Source of the DNA: Casuarina equisetifolia
Taxonomy: Eukaryota; Streptophyta; Magnoliopsida; Fagales; Casuarinaceae
NCBI GenBank assembly: GCA_028551475.1
Contig: CM052362.1
Location: forward strand, 7,997,354-8,061,353
DNA: 64,000 bases
Direction: 5' to 3'
In this document: positions 50,886 through 62,933 of the stretch, one piece after another
Position numbering within the stretch: position 1 is the stretch's first letter
How the letters are laid out: each line of letters begins with the position of its first letter
The notes under the pieces: model-generated
What the model was told of the DNA's origin: nothing
Databases searched by the model: none
The model's input: only the letters and a program-made list of their open reading frames with translations
Made by a program: the position numbers and the translations under genes

Positions 50886-53800
50886 TGGTATCAGAGCCAA
50901 AATCCTGAAATTTTCTGTAAACCGAATACTCACGGTTTCCTTTCTGATTCTTTTGAATCTTACAGAAAATTTTGGTTCCAAAATCACTTCCGCTCAAAAC
51001 CCAAAAACTTCTCCCAAATTTTCGGTCCAATTTCAGCTCAAATTCATAAAAATCTGAGCTGCTCTTCTTTCCGACGAAGAAAACCTAATTTCTCATCGAA
51101 GAAGACGACGGATTTAAAACGACGTCGTTCTGCCTCACAACGCAGCGACGCTCATAAATACTTCAACGACGCCGTTTCATTCACAACACGAACGATGCCG
51201 TTCTCACTCACTGTTACTCACGACACGACGTCGTAGACACTCTAGTACGACACTGTTTTTGGCAATATGGTTGACCACCTCTTAGAGACCTCCGATAGCC
51301 CTATCAGTGCCATTTCGCGGTGCGTTCCGCCATATCAAAGTAGAGAAGCACCACGCACCTACCAACGAAATGCTCCCACACCACTGCAAAATGTTTGCAC
51401 ACCACCACTGCCACCATGCGCGGATGCGAACCAATTTGATGCTCGAATGGTGCAAACCCTAAATTGCGCTGATCCACTCTTCCTCCCAATCGGAGACACC
51501 AATTCGACCGCCCTTGTGTTGATTACGCTGATTGGCATATTAAATTACACGGTGTGGTCAGAAACAATGCGAATTACCCTATCGATCAAGAACAAAATTA
51601 CGTTCATCGATGGATCATTTCCCCAACCGGAGTCCGATTCTCTCAACCAAAGCTCGTGGGATTGCTGCAACAACCTATGTCGCAGTTGGATCCTCAACTC
51701 AATCTCCAACTCTCTCCACGACAGTCTCATCTACACCCGGAGCGCCTCTACTATATGGGCCGAACTTCGAGCTTGATATTACCAGATCGACCCGTCTAGG
51801 GTTTACGATCTCAACAATTAGCTTTGCCTGATTCATTAAGCCAGAGAAGGAACTTCAGAGTATTTCGGCCGTCTCCATCAATTATGGGATGAATTCAATA
51901 CCCTAATCGAAGTATCTTTGCCAAAATTAACGTCGTTCCCGCCATGGAAGACCCATCAGAATCGGATGAAGTTTTATAAGCTCCTTCGTGGTCTCGATGC
52001 CAGTTATTCAACCCTCCGAAAGCAAATTCTAATGATGAATCCGCTGCCGGATTTAATGCAAACCTATTCCATGATCTGCACGGCGGAATATCACCGGAAA
52101 CTTGTCAGAAAAATGACCGGCAAAAGTGTATTTGTTGCAACGAATTCAAACTTCGACGCAACAAGTAACATGTCAAGCGCTGCACCTTTTGCGGCAAAAA
52201 ATTTTTCGGGGACGACTTCTAGAGCTGGTCGTTCAATGGAGCACGACGCACCGTACTCACATCAAAACGGCACGTCGTTTTCACTTAAGGCTCCAAACGA
52301 CAGGTTGTTTAGACATCAAAACGACAGGTCGTTTAGACCTCAAAATGATAGGTCGGTTAGAAAAGTTGAAAAATGTGATTTTTGCTAGAAAAAAGGGCAT
52401 AAAAAGGAGGTCTGCTATCGATTAACTGGCCTTCAATGTGACTACTGCAAGATTTATGGGCATAAAAAAGGGAGTGCTACAAATTGAACGGTTATCCACC
52501 GGACCCCAACAATCGCAAAGAAGAGGCAAATGCAAATTTAGCAACTAGTGAAAATGATCAAGTTTTCATCACCAAAGCAAAATTCCAACGTTTTATCAAA
52601 ATCTTGCATGACGATCAAGATTCACAAGTTCACCTTGCACGTACTTCTGAATCCCTAAAATACTGGATAATTGACTAAGGTGCTAGTGATCATATAATTA
52701 CAAATTTTGAATATCTTAATTCTGTTGTTTCATGTGCATCTAGATCTAGGAAAGTTAAATTTTCGAATGGTGATAGTACTGTGGTTACATATACTGGAGA
52801 TATTCTCGTATCCAAACATCTTAAATTAGATTCAGTCTTATACTTACCTGATTTTAAATTCAATCTAATTTTTGTATCAAAATTTTGTCTCTAAAACAAC
52901 TATAAAATCATCTTTTATGTTGAATTTTATGTATTTTAGGATCTTTCAATAGAGTGAAGTCAAAGGGCTTGGTAGAATAAGAAATGGACTTTATTATTTT
53001 GTGTCATGTCCTGGCAAGAAAAAAAATCACACACTCTTCCAGGCATAGCCTATCTTTTGTGAACTCTTTATTAGCATGTAGTGCTTCAAATTTAAAACTT
53101 TGGCATTGTAGGCTCGGACATATGTTTGATGCCAAGCTTAAATTTACCAATGAATTGAACTTTCATGATGTTCCTTAAAATAGCCCATGCTCTATTTGTC
53201 CACTTGCGAAACAAACTCGCAATCCTTTTCCTACGCACGATAATAAAGCGCAATCCAATTTTAACCTAATTCATGTTGATGTTTTGGGGACCATACAAGA
53301 TACCTAATCATGACGGGTCACGCTACTTCCTCACTATTGTGGATGACTTTTCTCAAGGAACATGGACATTCCTTATGAAAGTTAAAAGTAAGACATTCTC
53401 ACAACTGGAAGAATTTCTTAATCTCATAAGAAACCAATTTTCTCGAGAAGTTAAGCGTATTAGGACAGACAATGCCTTTGATTTTTTCAATCATAACACA
53501 AAACAATTATTCTTTTCACGGAGAATCATTCATGAAAGTTCGTGCGTACACACTCCCCAACAAAATGATGTTGTTGAATGTAAGCATTGACACATTTTAG
53601 ATGTTGCACGAGCTTTGAAGTTTTAAAGTAACATGCCAACTAGGTTTTGGGGTGAATGCATACTTACCACCACATATTTGATCAATAGAATCCCTTCCTC
53701 TGTTCTCAGTGGAATCACACATTTTGAGAAATATTGTTTGACAAACCACCAAAAATTTCCATCTTTGAGTTTTTGGATGTCTTTGTTATGCTACTATGTT

Positions 53801-55984
53801 GGAGCATAAAGACAAATTTGCCCCTAGAGCTATCCCTTACATACTCATTGGGATACGCTTATGGGCAAAAGGGATACAAATTATATGATCCCGAGAGATG
53901 ATGATTCTTTGTTAGTTGGGATGTACGTTTTCATGAGGACATTTTTCCTTTTTCACAAGTAGAGGTCAAGTCTTATTCTCCATTACAAGCTCCTTTAACT
54001 AATCTCGATGTGGAGGTCCCTGAGCAACAACCTCACCTCTAGCCCTCACTTGAGTTACCTACTTAGACACCACCTGAAGATCACTCTACACCCATCATAA
54101 CGCCACACTTTGATCACACCCCACTTCCTCTACCACCATCTGCTGACTCCTATGATGTCTTTATAGATGAAGACATTGAGGATATCACACCATTCACAGA
54201 AAACCCACCAGTAAGTCTTGCTTAAATAATTCCTAAAAAATCTACCCGAGAAACCAAACCACCATTTTGGTCAAAGGACTAGGTTTGCTCCACCATCAAT
54301 GTCTTAGAAAGTGAATCCTCCATATATCCACTTTTATCCTTCATCTCATATGACCACCTTTTGATTGATAGCCAACATTTCATTGCATCTATCTCCACCA
54401 ATGTGGAACCATTCTATTACCATAAGGCTATTGGCAATCCTAGGTGGCAAAAGGCCATGAAATAAGAAATCAAAGCATTAGAGGATAATGAAACTTGGGA
54501 ACTTGTGGACTTACCGACTAGATGGAAACTCATTGGTTGTAAGTAGGTTTATAAGATTAAGCACAATGTTGATGGTATAGTTAAGAGGTACAAAGCCAGA
54601 CTAGTGGCCAAGGGGTATAGTAAAAAAGAAGGCATAGATTATCATGAGATCTTCGCACCAGTTGTTAAGCACATCACAATTAGGTGTGCTCTTTCACTAG
54701 CTGCTCAGAATCAGTGGGAAATACATTAGATGGATGTTAGCAACGCATTCCTACAAGGAGACCTGAATGAAAAAGTTTATATGTGACTTCCATTAGGAGA
54801 TCTAAATGAGAAAATCAGAAAAGTATGTAGGCTCAAAAAATTTATATATAGATTGAAGCAAGCAACCTGGCAGTGGTATGCCAAGTTTACAGAGGCCCTT
54901 CTAGCAATTGGGTATCAGGACTCTATGCATGACACCTCTCTTTTTGTTAAGAAACGAGGTAAATTAATTGTCCTTTTCATGATTTATGTTGATGATATCG
55001 TTATTATGGGAAATGACACAAATGGAATTAAGGAACTGAAAGCACACTTGCATTCATCATTTCATATTAAGGACTTGGAAGATCTTAAGTTTTTTCTTGG
55101 TGTTGAAGTATTTCACGATGATAAAGGCATTCACTTGAGTCAACGAAAATACATTCTTGAATTGATAGATGAGATAGGGCTTGGGGGAGCCAAATCAGTT
55201 GAAAATCCCATGGACACAAACTTATCATTGACAACAATCAAGTTTGATTAAAGAGCTCTAGTACCTAGGGATGATGATCCACTATTGAAGGATTCATTAA
55301 AATATCGACAACTCATTGGAAAGCTAAATTATCTTAATGTCATAAAGCCAGACATCTCTTACATAGTTCATAACTTAGCTTAGTTTATGCACTCACCCAA
55401 GAAATGTCATTGGGAAGCTGCAATATGTTTAGTAAAATACTTGAAGAGTTGTCCTGGCACAGGTCTACTTATCCCCTTATCTAGAGGTTATCAGATGTGA
55501 GCTTATTGTGATTCTGATTATGTCACATGCGAAATGGGAAGAAAATCATTGACGGGTTTCTGCATCATGCTTGGAAACGCATTAATTTCATGGAAAAGCA
55601 AGAAACAAGGTGTAGTATCACGATCATCTACAAAAACAGAATATCGAGCTATGGCCATCACTATTTGTGAAATTTTCTGGTTGTTAGGTCTTTTGGGAGA
55701 CATGGGACTTAATGTTCCTCACCTAGTGACTTTGTATTGTGACAACATAGCCACCATGGAACTTGCCGCAAATCCAATGATTCATCAACGTACCAAGTAC
55801 ATTGATGTTGATTGTTATTTCATTCGAGAAAAAATTCGATATGAAATTATAAGAACAAATCATGTTGGCACCATGGACCAACTAGCAAACATGTTGACTA
55901 AAGCTTTAGGAGCCAATCAGCATAACCATCTCCTTCACAAGCTTAATGTAACTAATTCTTATTTACCGTCAGCTTGAGGAGGGG

Positions 55985-56210
55985 TGTTCGGAGATGAGCT
56001 AGCTGCCACAGACAAAGTTCTAACATATTGTTCCACCAAAGGAGCGGGGGTCGGCCGAAGAACTTTATTTTGAATTTTTGAATCAAGTTACTTTTATTTG
56101 AATTGTATCTTCTGATTTATTCCTCTATAAAAGGAATTGTATAGACCATGTAAAATAACCTTGGGAATCATTTCTCCCAATTTTTCTTCTTTCCTTCACA
56201 TAAATTTTCA
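55985..56210 (+). repeat. 3' LTR of the plus-strand Copia element
   Basis: Same ends and length as the 5' LTR, about 95% identical. Followed by CTTGG. Confidence 0.95.
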
Positions 56211-57795
56211 CTTGGTTCACAGGTAGCTTTCTCTCCGTTTCTTCGTCAATCTTGTTAGGCATAATCTATGGTTTTCCTACTACTATCTAAGTTTGTTTCG
56301 GATTTTTCTATTGCCTTGCCGAAAAAATTATCAATTTTCAAGATCCACCATCTCTATGTTTTCCCTCGATCTCTGTCCGGTCTCCGAGCGAGTGTGGAGG
56401 AACTACCGCTATAATGTGGAAGGATTACTATCTTTGGCCACGTTTGGGTGATTCTACTTTACCACCTTAGAATTTAGTTTCAAGTTTTTCACTTCTACAA
56501 GGAGGATGAAAACAACAAGTGCAGAAGGAAAAAACGAAGCAGAATGCTTTGATCCTCCAATGCTGTAAATTTGTTCTTTTTGCTTTTCCATTGAGTTACA
56601 CCTCAAATTTCTGAGCGCAGTGCTTAGGTCTTACGTCAGAAATTTGGGTCAACAATTTTTGGAATTGGTAACTTCTGTTGGAACGTGTGATGTCTGTGCA
56701 CTTGAGCATTGTGCAGGGACGCGTGAATCATCCAACGTGAAAGCTAGTGACGGAAATGAGTGAGAGAAGTGAATGGAAAGAACAACATGTGTAAGAATAG
56801 GAGTATTATATAGTTATTTAAGGCGAGAAAAATACAACAAATCTCCTCCTTGGTTCCTCTGTCTTCCGCTTCTTTATGCATGTTAAAATCCGAACAGTTT
56901 CAGTGAGTTCAATTGCATAGCGATACAATTGCAGATAATGTGACCCTATTTTATGTAGATAGAATTGCATACTGAGACTTGAATTTTATTGTTATAAATT
57001 TGCGTTGTAATATTATTGTTATTGTTATTGTTATTGTTATAAATTTTATAATAGAATTGCATTGCATAGTGTTTATAAATTTACGTGTGTGCGGGTTTTC
57101 TCAGAGGCTAGATGGTACTCCATTGTCATGGTTTTGTTTTCCTAAAATCTACAAGTAAATGGTGGGAATTTAGGTTAGTTTTTAATTACAAGGTCTAAAG
57201 CAAGAAAATGTAGCTAGAAAAACACGGAGTGTTTCGTAATTTTCTTCAACCTTTTGTCTCTTACAGAAACACATGGTGAGCAATCAAGGATAAAAAAGGA
57301 AGAGACTGTGAGTGTACATTCAAAGGGTGCACTAATAAGAAGCGTGCAGAAACTATGCTCAGTTCTTGTTCATGTCCACTATCTCTGGCTTATGTTTCTA
57401 CACCAGAAACCATCAAGAAAGGAGTAAATTAAGATAATCGACTGTTTAACAGTGTTTTGGAGGGATGAAAGGGGATGGAATGAGATTTTCCATCTCCATT
57501 AGTATTAAATCATGTATCTCTTTGATTTCTGTTCCTTTCAGTTATGAACTCTCAAACACACTAGACGGAGAGCACCCTTATCCTTTATTTTCCATTTTGT
57601 TTTCTTTTTCTCACGGTCTCCAAAACATAAAGTGACTGGAAATGATTTACCATTAATCATGACTTTGCACCTCATCCACCCACGATTTTCCTTTGTTTTT
57701 TGTTTTGATACTTATATTTTCAGCTTTGGCTTCAACATGGTAATTCCCTTTCATGTCTAAATTTATCAAGGATTCCACATTCAGAAGCGAGGGAA
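56211..57795 (+). other. Rest of the leader and probable 5' UTR intron of the coiled-coil gene
   Basis: Begins with the second copy of CTTGG, then TTCACAG/GTAGCT, a likely exon end. The region to about 57721 (acceptor-like TATTTTCAG) would be a 1.5-kb leader intron. It contains an (ATTGTT)n microsatellite at 57014-57040 and repeated TTATAAATTT(A/G)CGT motifs around it. No coding region recognised. Confidence 0.5.
57014..57040 (+). repeat. (ATTGTT)n microsatellite
   Basis: About 4.5 copies of a 6-bp unit inside the probable leader intron. Confidence 0.8.
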
Positions 57796-60574
57796 ATGGA
57801 GGACATTTATGAGGAGTTGGATAAGGTCAAAGCCGAGATGGAGAAGCTGAAGAAAGAGTACCAGATCAAGACAGAACTTTCTGAGAGCTTAAAAGGAGCC
57901 CACAACGAGCAATTGCTCAAATATCAAGAAGCTATGCAGCAGATTGAGAAACTAGGCCAAGAACTAAATACCAAGTCTGAGGAGGCATTGCAAGGAAGGC
58001 AAATTCATGAAAATCTCAAATCCAGTTTGCATACCAAAGAAATTTCTCTTGGGATGTTGAGTTCTGCGAATGAAAAACTTCAAGCTGATAGTGGCCAAAA
58101 ATTGCAAAATTTGGAAGGAAAAAATAGAGAATTGGTGTTGGCATTAGACGAAGTGATGGCTAGAAACAAAGAACTGGGACAGAGTATATGTGAGAGTCAT
58201 AAGGAGATTGAGGGCCTTAAAAGAATCTTAACAGTTGCGGAGAGGAAGTGTTTTGAAGCAGAAAAAAATGCTCTAAAAGCCAAAGAAGACAATCAGAGAG
58301 ATGATTTGATACTGAAACTGGAGAATGAAAATAGAGATGTTCAGGATCAGTTGAAGTGGAAGAACGAGCAGTTCAAACATCTTGAAGAAGCTCACAAAAG
58401 GCTCCAAGACCTGTTCCACTTTAGTAAGGAGGAGTGGGAAACGGGGAAATCAGCTTTGCAGGGAGAGATCTCGTCATTACAGACAAGCTTAGATTCTCAA
58501 GCTAGAATCTTAGAAGGTTTTCAAACTCGTTTAGAGAGGTGCAACCAAGCTTTGGCTCATGAAGAGAGCAGAAGGAAGTATCTGGAGGTTCAAATATCAG
58601 AACAAAATTCTAATTTTGGTAATGTTTTTAAACAATGTGAAGAAGACAAGACAAAGATCCAGAAATTGACTTTTCATAGGGACCAAGAGATTGCAAGGCT
58701 AAGATATTCATTGGGAAGAAAAGAAACACTCACAAAAGAGATAGAATTTAGGATCATGCACCTTGAGCAAGAGAATCAGGAACTCAGAGAATCTCTCAAA
58801 GAATGTCGGGAAGCTCAAATTAGGAATGCTGGATCCATTTCTTCACTGACAAAGGCACACAAGTTCAGAGGCTTGGAGCAGGTACATGGCAAATGTTCCA
58901 CGCATCTGAAAGCAAAAGAATCACAATGGAGTAATCAAATAAAAATGATGAGAACAGAAATTGATTGTTACAAATCTGAACTTATGGATAAAGAAAAAAA
59001 AGATTGGGGAACTTCAGATGGAGCTCAAGAGTTGCCATTCTGCAGTTGAGGTTTTAAATGAAGAGATTTCTATAGTATTCATGGTCTTAAAATCAGCATT
59101 CTCAGAGGCTTACTCCAAAGCATTTAATTCAAAAGCAGAAATGGATCTGCACATCAATAAGAAGAAAGATAAGCACTACCATCTTTGGGAGCAGGTCGCA
59201 GTGGATAAATCTTATCTTGATGTTGAGTAAGAGGGTCAAGTCTCTGGAATGTATGCAGGCATCCAAGGAGGATGACTTTCAACAAAATAAGAAAATGCTT
59301 GAGGAATCATTTGAATGTCAGTTTTCCTTAAAAGAGCGAGTTCTGAAGATGGAAAATGCACTACAGAATCAGAAAAGAGATGTTTTTGAGGCTTTAGATA
59401 AGGTGTACCTTGAGTTTGCTCAAAGAAGTTGTGAAGTCAGTCAAGTAGAAGATGGATTACAGAATTGGAAGTCTGAAGCTGAGAACCTGAAAGTCCGTTT
59501 GGTCAAGAATGAGGACACCTGTAAGCAAATGGAGACTTCCCCTATTGAGCAACCCAACCTTGAGCAAATGCTTAAGACTGGGGAGGAAAGCCTTCCCTGC
59601 ATTGTCAAAGAGCAAGAGAAAGCAATTGAAGGTCTGCAGCAACATATAGTTTCTCTAGAAGCTAGAATTGCTGGCATGAAGGAAGCTTTTCAACAAGAGA
59701 AAGACAGCATTCTCCTCGTTGCTGAAGAGAAGGTTTGCTCCATAGAAAGTCTTCAGAATGATTTTTCTTTCCTGAAGGAAGAGTCCATGAAAAAAGAAGC
59801 AGAAGCTGCAGTTCTTGCAACTCGGGCTGCTGAGAAAGCCTTTGAGCACGAGAAAGAGCGGCTGTTGCAGATCATTAATAAGAAAGAGCAGAGAGTAAAA
59901 GATCTCCAAATATTGGCTATTTCACTTGGACAAGATATGAACATAGTCATGATGTCCTGTTTTCAAGATATCATTGAAAAACAGGTTGAGGTTAATGTCC
60001 TCGGTGAAGCTATAAAGAACGCTGAGTATCTGATAAATATAGAGATTGGAAAGAAAAACAAGTAATTGTCAATTTAGAAACAGAAGTCCGTAATTTACGG
60101 CAGAAATTGGCATTTGAGGAGGAGTCCTTGCTTCATTCCAAACAGCGGGCAGAGCACGTTCAAGAATTATTAGAAGCCAACAAGTTTGAAACAGAAAAGT
60201 TAATGGATGAGCAGAGGAACTTGGAGGGCTTAGTTAAAGAGCTTAAATTGGAAAAAAGGATTCTTCTTCAAGACTCCACAAAGTTACTGACCTGGCAGGA
60301 TCTTTTGGCTCATATTCAGGAAATTTGTGATCAGATCGGTAAATTTTCTTCTGAGGATATGAAATTGATGAAACTTTTGGGAAGTGATATTCTGAATTCT
60401 AAGGAAGAGGCTGGAGCAGCAATGAGTTTGGTAATACATTGTGGGCTCTGTGATTCTGCAGGTGAGAATGCAGAGCCCTTTGTTTCTGACACAACAAAGA
60501 AACCGGAAGTAAGTTATGATGAAAGATCACCGCTGAAAGAGGTCAACCACTGGCAGTCATTATTAGAAAAATAA
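57796..60574 (+). pseudogene. Long coiled-coil protein gene (At4g38062-like) with three frameshifts
   Basis: The family consists of about 1000-residue coiled-coil proteins of unknown role, encoded mostly by one large exon. The first 417 codons are open and typical (MEDIYEELDKVKAEMEKL, then DQLKWKNEQFKHLEEAHKRL, then CNQALAHEESRRKYLEVQ). The reading then changes frame in an 8-A run at 58994-59001 (one extra base against the expected GELQMELKSCHS), again near 59222-59231 (one extra or two missing), and again near 60052-60063 in a 5-A run (one missing), before HSKQRAEHVQELLEAN continues to a stop at 60572-60574. Sequence between the shifts keeps heptad character and family similarity, so decay is recent or the indels are sequencing errors; two of three lie in A runs. 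The leader of the gene is split by the Copia element upstream. Confidence 0.8.
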
Positions 60575-60575
60575 G

Positions 60576-60669
60576 TTATATCCTGATGAATATTCCACCA
60601 GATAACTAAATTATCGAACAAATTATGTCCTGATGAATATTCCACCAGATAACTCAATTATCTGTGACT
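60576..60669 (+). repeat. 47-bp tandem duplication just after the coiled-coil stop
   Basis: 60576-60622 and 60623-60669 are near-identical (core TCCTGATGAATATTCCACCA), two copies with only a few differences. They start right after the stop codon. Confidence 0.85.
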
Positions 60670-61929
60670 TGTTTGAGAATGTGATAATTTGTGCTGTGAA
60701 CTCTTTTTCCTTTTTCCTTCAGTGGCTAGTCTATGTTGTAGAAGAAAATTTTAGGAAATCTCATACTGAACTTTTATATAATTTATGTACTGACAAAGGA
60801 TGAACGTCGTCGTGCTTAAAAGGTCATGCTCTGTTTTCAGTCAGGAATCCTTTTGAAAAACTTGAAGTGCCGTGAACTGTGAACCATCAATTATCTGGTG
60901 CAGAGGGTTCCGACACATGAAGTTTTCTGATGTGAAGAAAATTACAATCTAATTGGGAGTGGATGATCAATTTTCGATGTATCTTTACTTGCCTTATTCT
61001 GACTAGTCCAGGGGTAAGACCTACTTAGCTCTTATATTTATTTGCTGACTCTGGAATTTTATTCATACAAGTTGAAAGAATGACTAGTATTCTAAATGTG
61101 TTTAATTTGTTGATCAGATTCAATCAGCTATTAGCTTCAGTCAGTTTATGATTGTTGATTTTATGAGTATCCTTCCTTAGAGACTTTCTGTTGATAAAAC
61201 TTGCGGGACGTGGATTGGTCTCTGAAAGAAGATGAAGCAATGCATTAGTAGATATTTGGCATTTTCATGAGCAGTCGTGGACCATCCTGCCTTTTGAGGA
61301 GCAACCAGTAGCAAGGAATTGATAACTACTTTCTTTTTTTTCATATTCTTTTTGTTGCTTCATTCAGTCATCATAAATTGCTGTTGTAAATTAGATCATG
61401 TATTAGTGGTAGTCCATGTATGAAATTATTACATAGTTCGTGTGGAAGAACTTGTGTTTAGAACAATTACTTGCAAGTGGTTTGGACGAATTCTTTCATT
61501 AATTTGGAAGATTTCATACATAGAAGCGTGGTTATAGAATCTTTTCTCAAGTGGTTCTTTTATTTTTTATTTTTTGGCTCACTGTAATAGTTGCAAGACT
61601 AAGTTCTGTCACCACCTCAGTTCCATTTTCAGAACCAGAGATGGGAAGAAAACAATGAATGTTCTCGACCCAAAAGGCAAAAACTGCAGCAAAGTTAACC
61701 TTTTGGTAGGTACACCGACCTGTCCTCGTGCATGTTGCTGAACAAGAACTTCATGTTTTTACTCACAATGAATATTTAGTGATGCTGGAAGCTGTGGACA
61801 GCATTCCTCAGGTCATCCATACAGCATATCTAAGATAAATAAATGTCGTATCCAAATGCTAATCAATCATAATGCTGGGAACATTTTCAGTACATCGAAT
61901 TTTAGTCCAAGATTAACCAAAAAGATGAA
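60670..61929. other. Convergent spacer, 3' UTRs
   Basis: 3' flank of the coiled-coil gene and, near 61600-61929, probable 3' UTR of the phosphatase gene on the minus strand. No coding region seen. Confidence 0.5.
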
Positions 61930-62933
61930 TCATTTCTGAGTACTTTTGGAAGAACTTGGATTTTGAGAAAAGTTTTTGATCCATCTCTGCTTGTTCTTCT
62001 CAATTGTATTCCAATTTTCAGAGAATTTTGTGAGTCCTTCTTGTAATGCTTTGAGGTTTATTCCGTTATCAACCAAAATGCTGGTTGCACCCATTTGGGA
62101 TACCTGTAATTATGTATCATCATATCAATCAAGTGGAAAAACATGAAAGAAAATATGGGATCTACAAAATATGCATAAATGTAAAAGAAAGTGAGAAAAG
62201 GAAACTGATAACGATAATAATCAGAAAACTGATCATGGATGCCATCTTTACCGCTTGGATATTCCTATTCTCATCATCAAAAAACAGCATTGAGTTAAAG
62301 GGAACCCCAGTCTTTGAATGAATTCTCTGGAAGTGGTCTGTCTTGTGGTTCCAGCTAGAAAAGATCTCCTGCTCAACATAGAAAAGGATTACTTCTAACT
62401 GCCGTAGCTGTAAGGTACAAACAAACTTGTTATATAAGGGTTGCATTTATGCTCTTCCAGAAATTTGCAGATGAGGAACCCAACTGCGCCGGTTGTCAGC
62501 CACCTCAAGTTCAAGTGAGAATGAAAAGAACACAGCACGTATACTTCCCAAATTCATGAAAAGCAAAGATTTTAGTACTCAAGTCTTTGAGCCCTCGACA
62601 GACGGCACAGCTTCTTAATTTTTATACACCAAAATACCGTAAAGAGCCTGTAAATCAACTGCTCATGCTGTTTTTCTTAGGCAAAAAGGGGTATGGTAGT
62701 GGTGGTGCAAATCATACAAGCCTTCTTTCAAGGGAAGAAAAGATTGCTTATCCTGGCTCACCTGGGCTACAAACAGGGACTTGATGCTTAATTTGTCAAG
62801 AAATGTCTTCGCTATGTCTGGTGTTGGCGATCTAGAAGCAATAGCCATATCAATGCTTTTATCCTTCAGCGCATATATTATGCCTTTAGCATGGGGATAC
62901 AAAGATGGCATTTCACGTTTGGAGCGACACTCA
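61930..62933 (-). CDS. MDP1: Magnesium-dependent phosphatase 1-like (HAD superfamily), 3' part, runs off right edge
   Basis: HAD-fold phosphatase; animal MDP-1 acts on protein tyrosine and glycation products, and the plant substrate is not settled. Three exons visible: 62762-62933, 62252-62368, 61930-62103. They read ECRSKREMPSLYPHAKGI, the motif II region MAIASRSPTPD, the exon-2 stretch EIFSSWNHKTDHFQRIH, and the acidic motif MLFFDDENRNI. The tail is VSQMGATSILVDNGINL then ENWNTIEKNKQ, stop at 61930-61932. The first visible exon begins in phase 2 after a partial codon. The first exon(s), with the nucleophile motif FDLDYTLWPF of the family, are not recognisable up to 64000 and must lie further right. 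The tail is about 20 residues longer than I remember for relatives. Confidence 0.85.

Larger units (their letters stand above)
50660..56210 (+). mobile_element. Ty1/Copia LTR retrotransposon with both LTRs and target-site duplication, broken
   Basis: 5551 bp, LTR 50660-50885 and 55985-56210 (226 bp each, TG...CA), flanked by the 5-bp duplication CTTGG (50655-50659 and 56211-56215). The primer-binding site TGGTATCAGAGCC (initiator Met tRNA) follows the 5' LTR directly, and a purine tract GAGGAGGGG precedes the 3' LTR. Parts in order: Gag UBN2-like (about 51260-52400), zinc-knuckle/protease zone, GAG-pre-integrase (about 53090), integrase core (53270-53600), reverse transcriptase (about 54450-55250), RNase H (55520-55970). 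Structure is complete but the coding region has many breaks, so it is inactive. The LTRs differ at about 12 of 226 sites (about 5%), pointing to insertion a few million years ago under usual plant rates. Confidence 0.95.
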
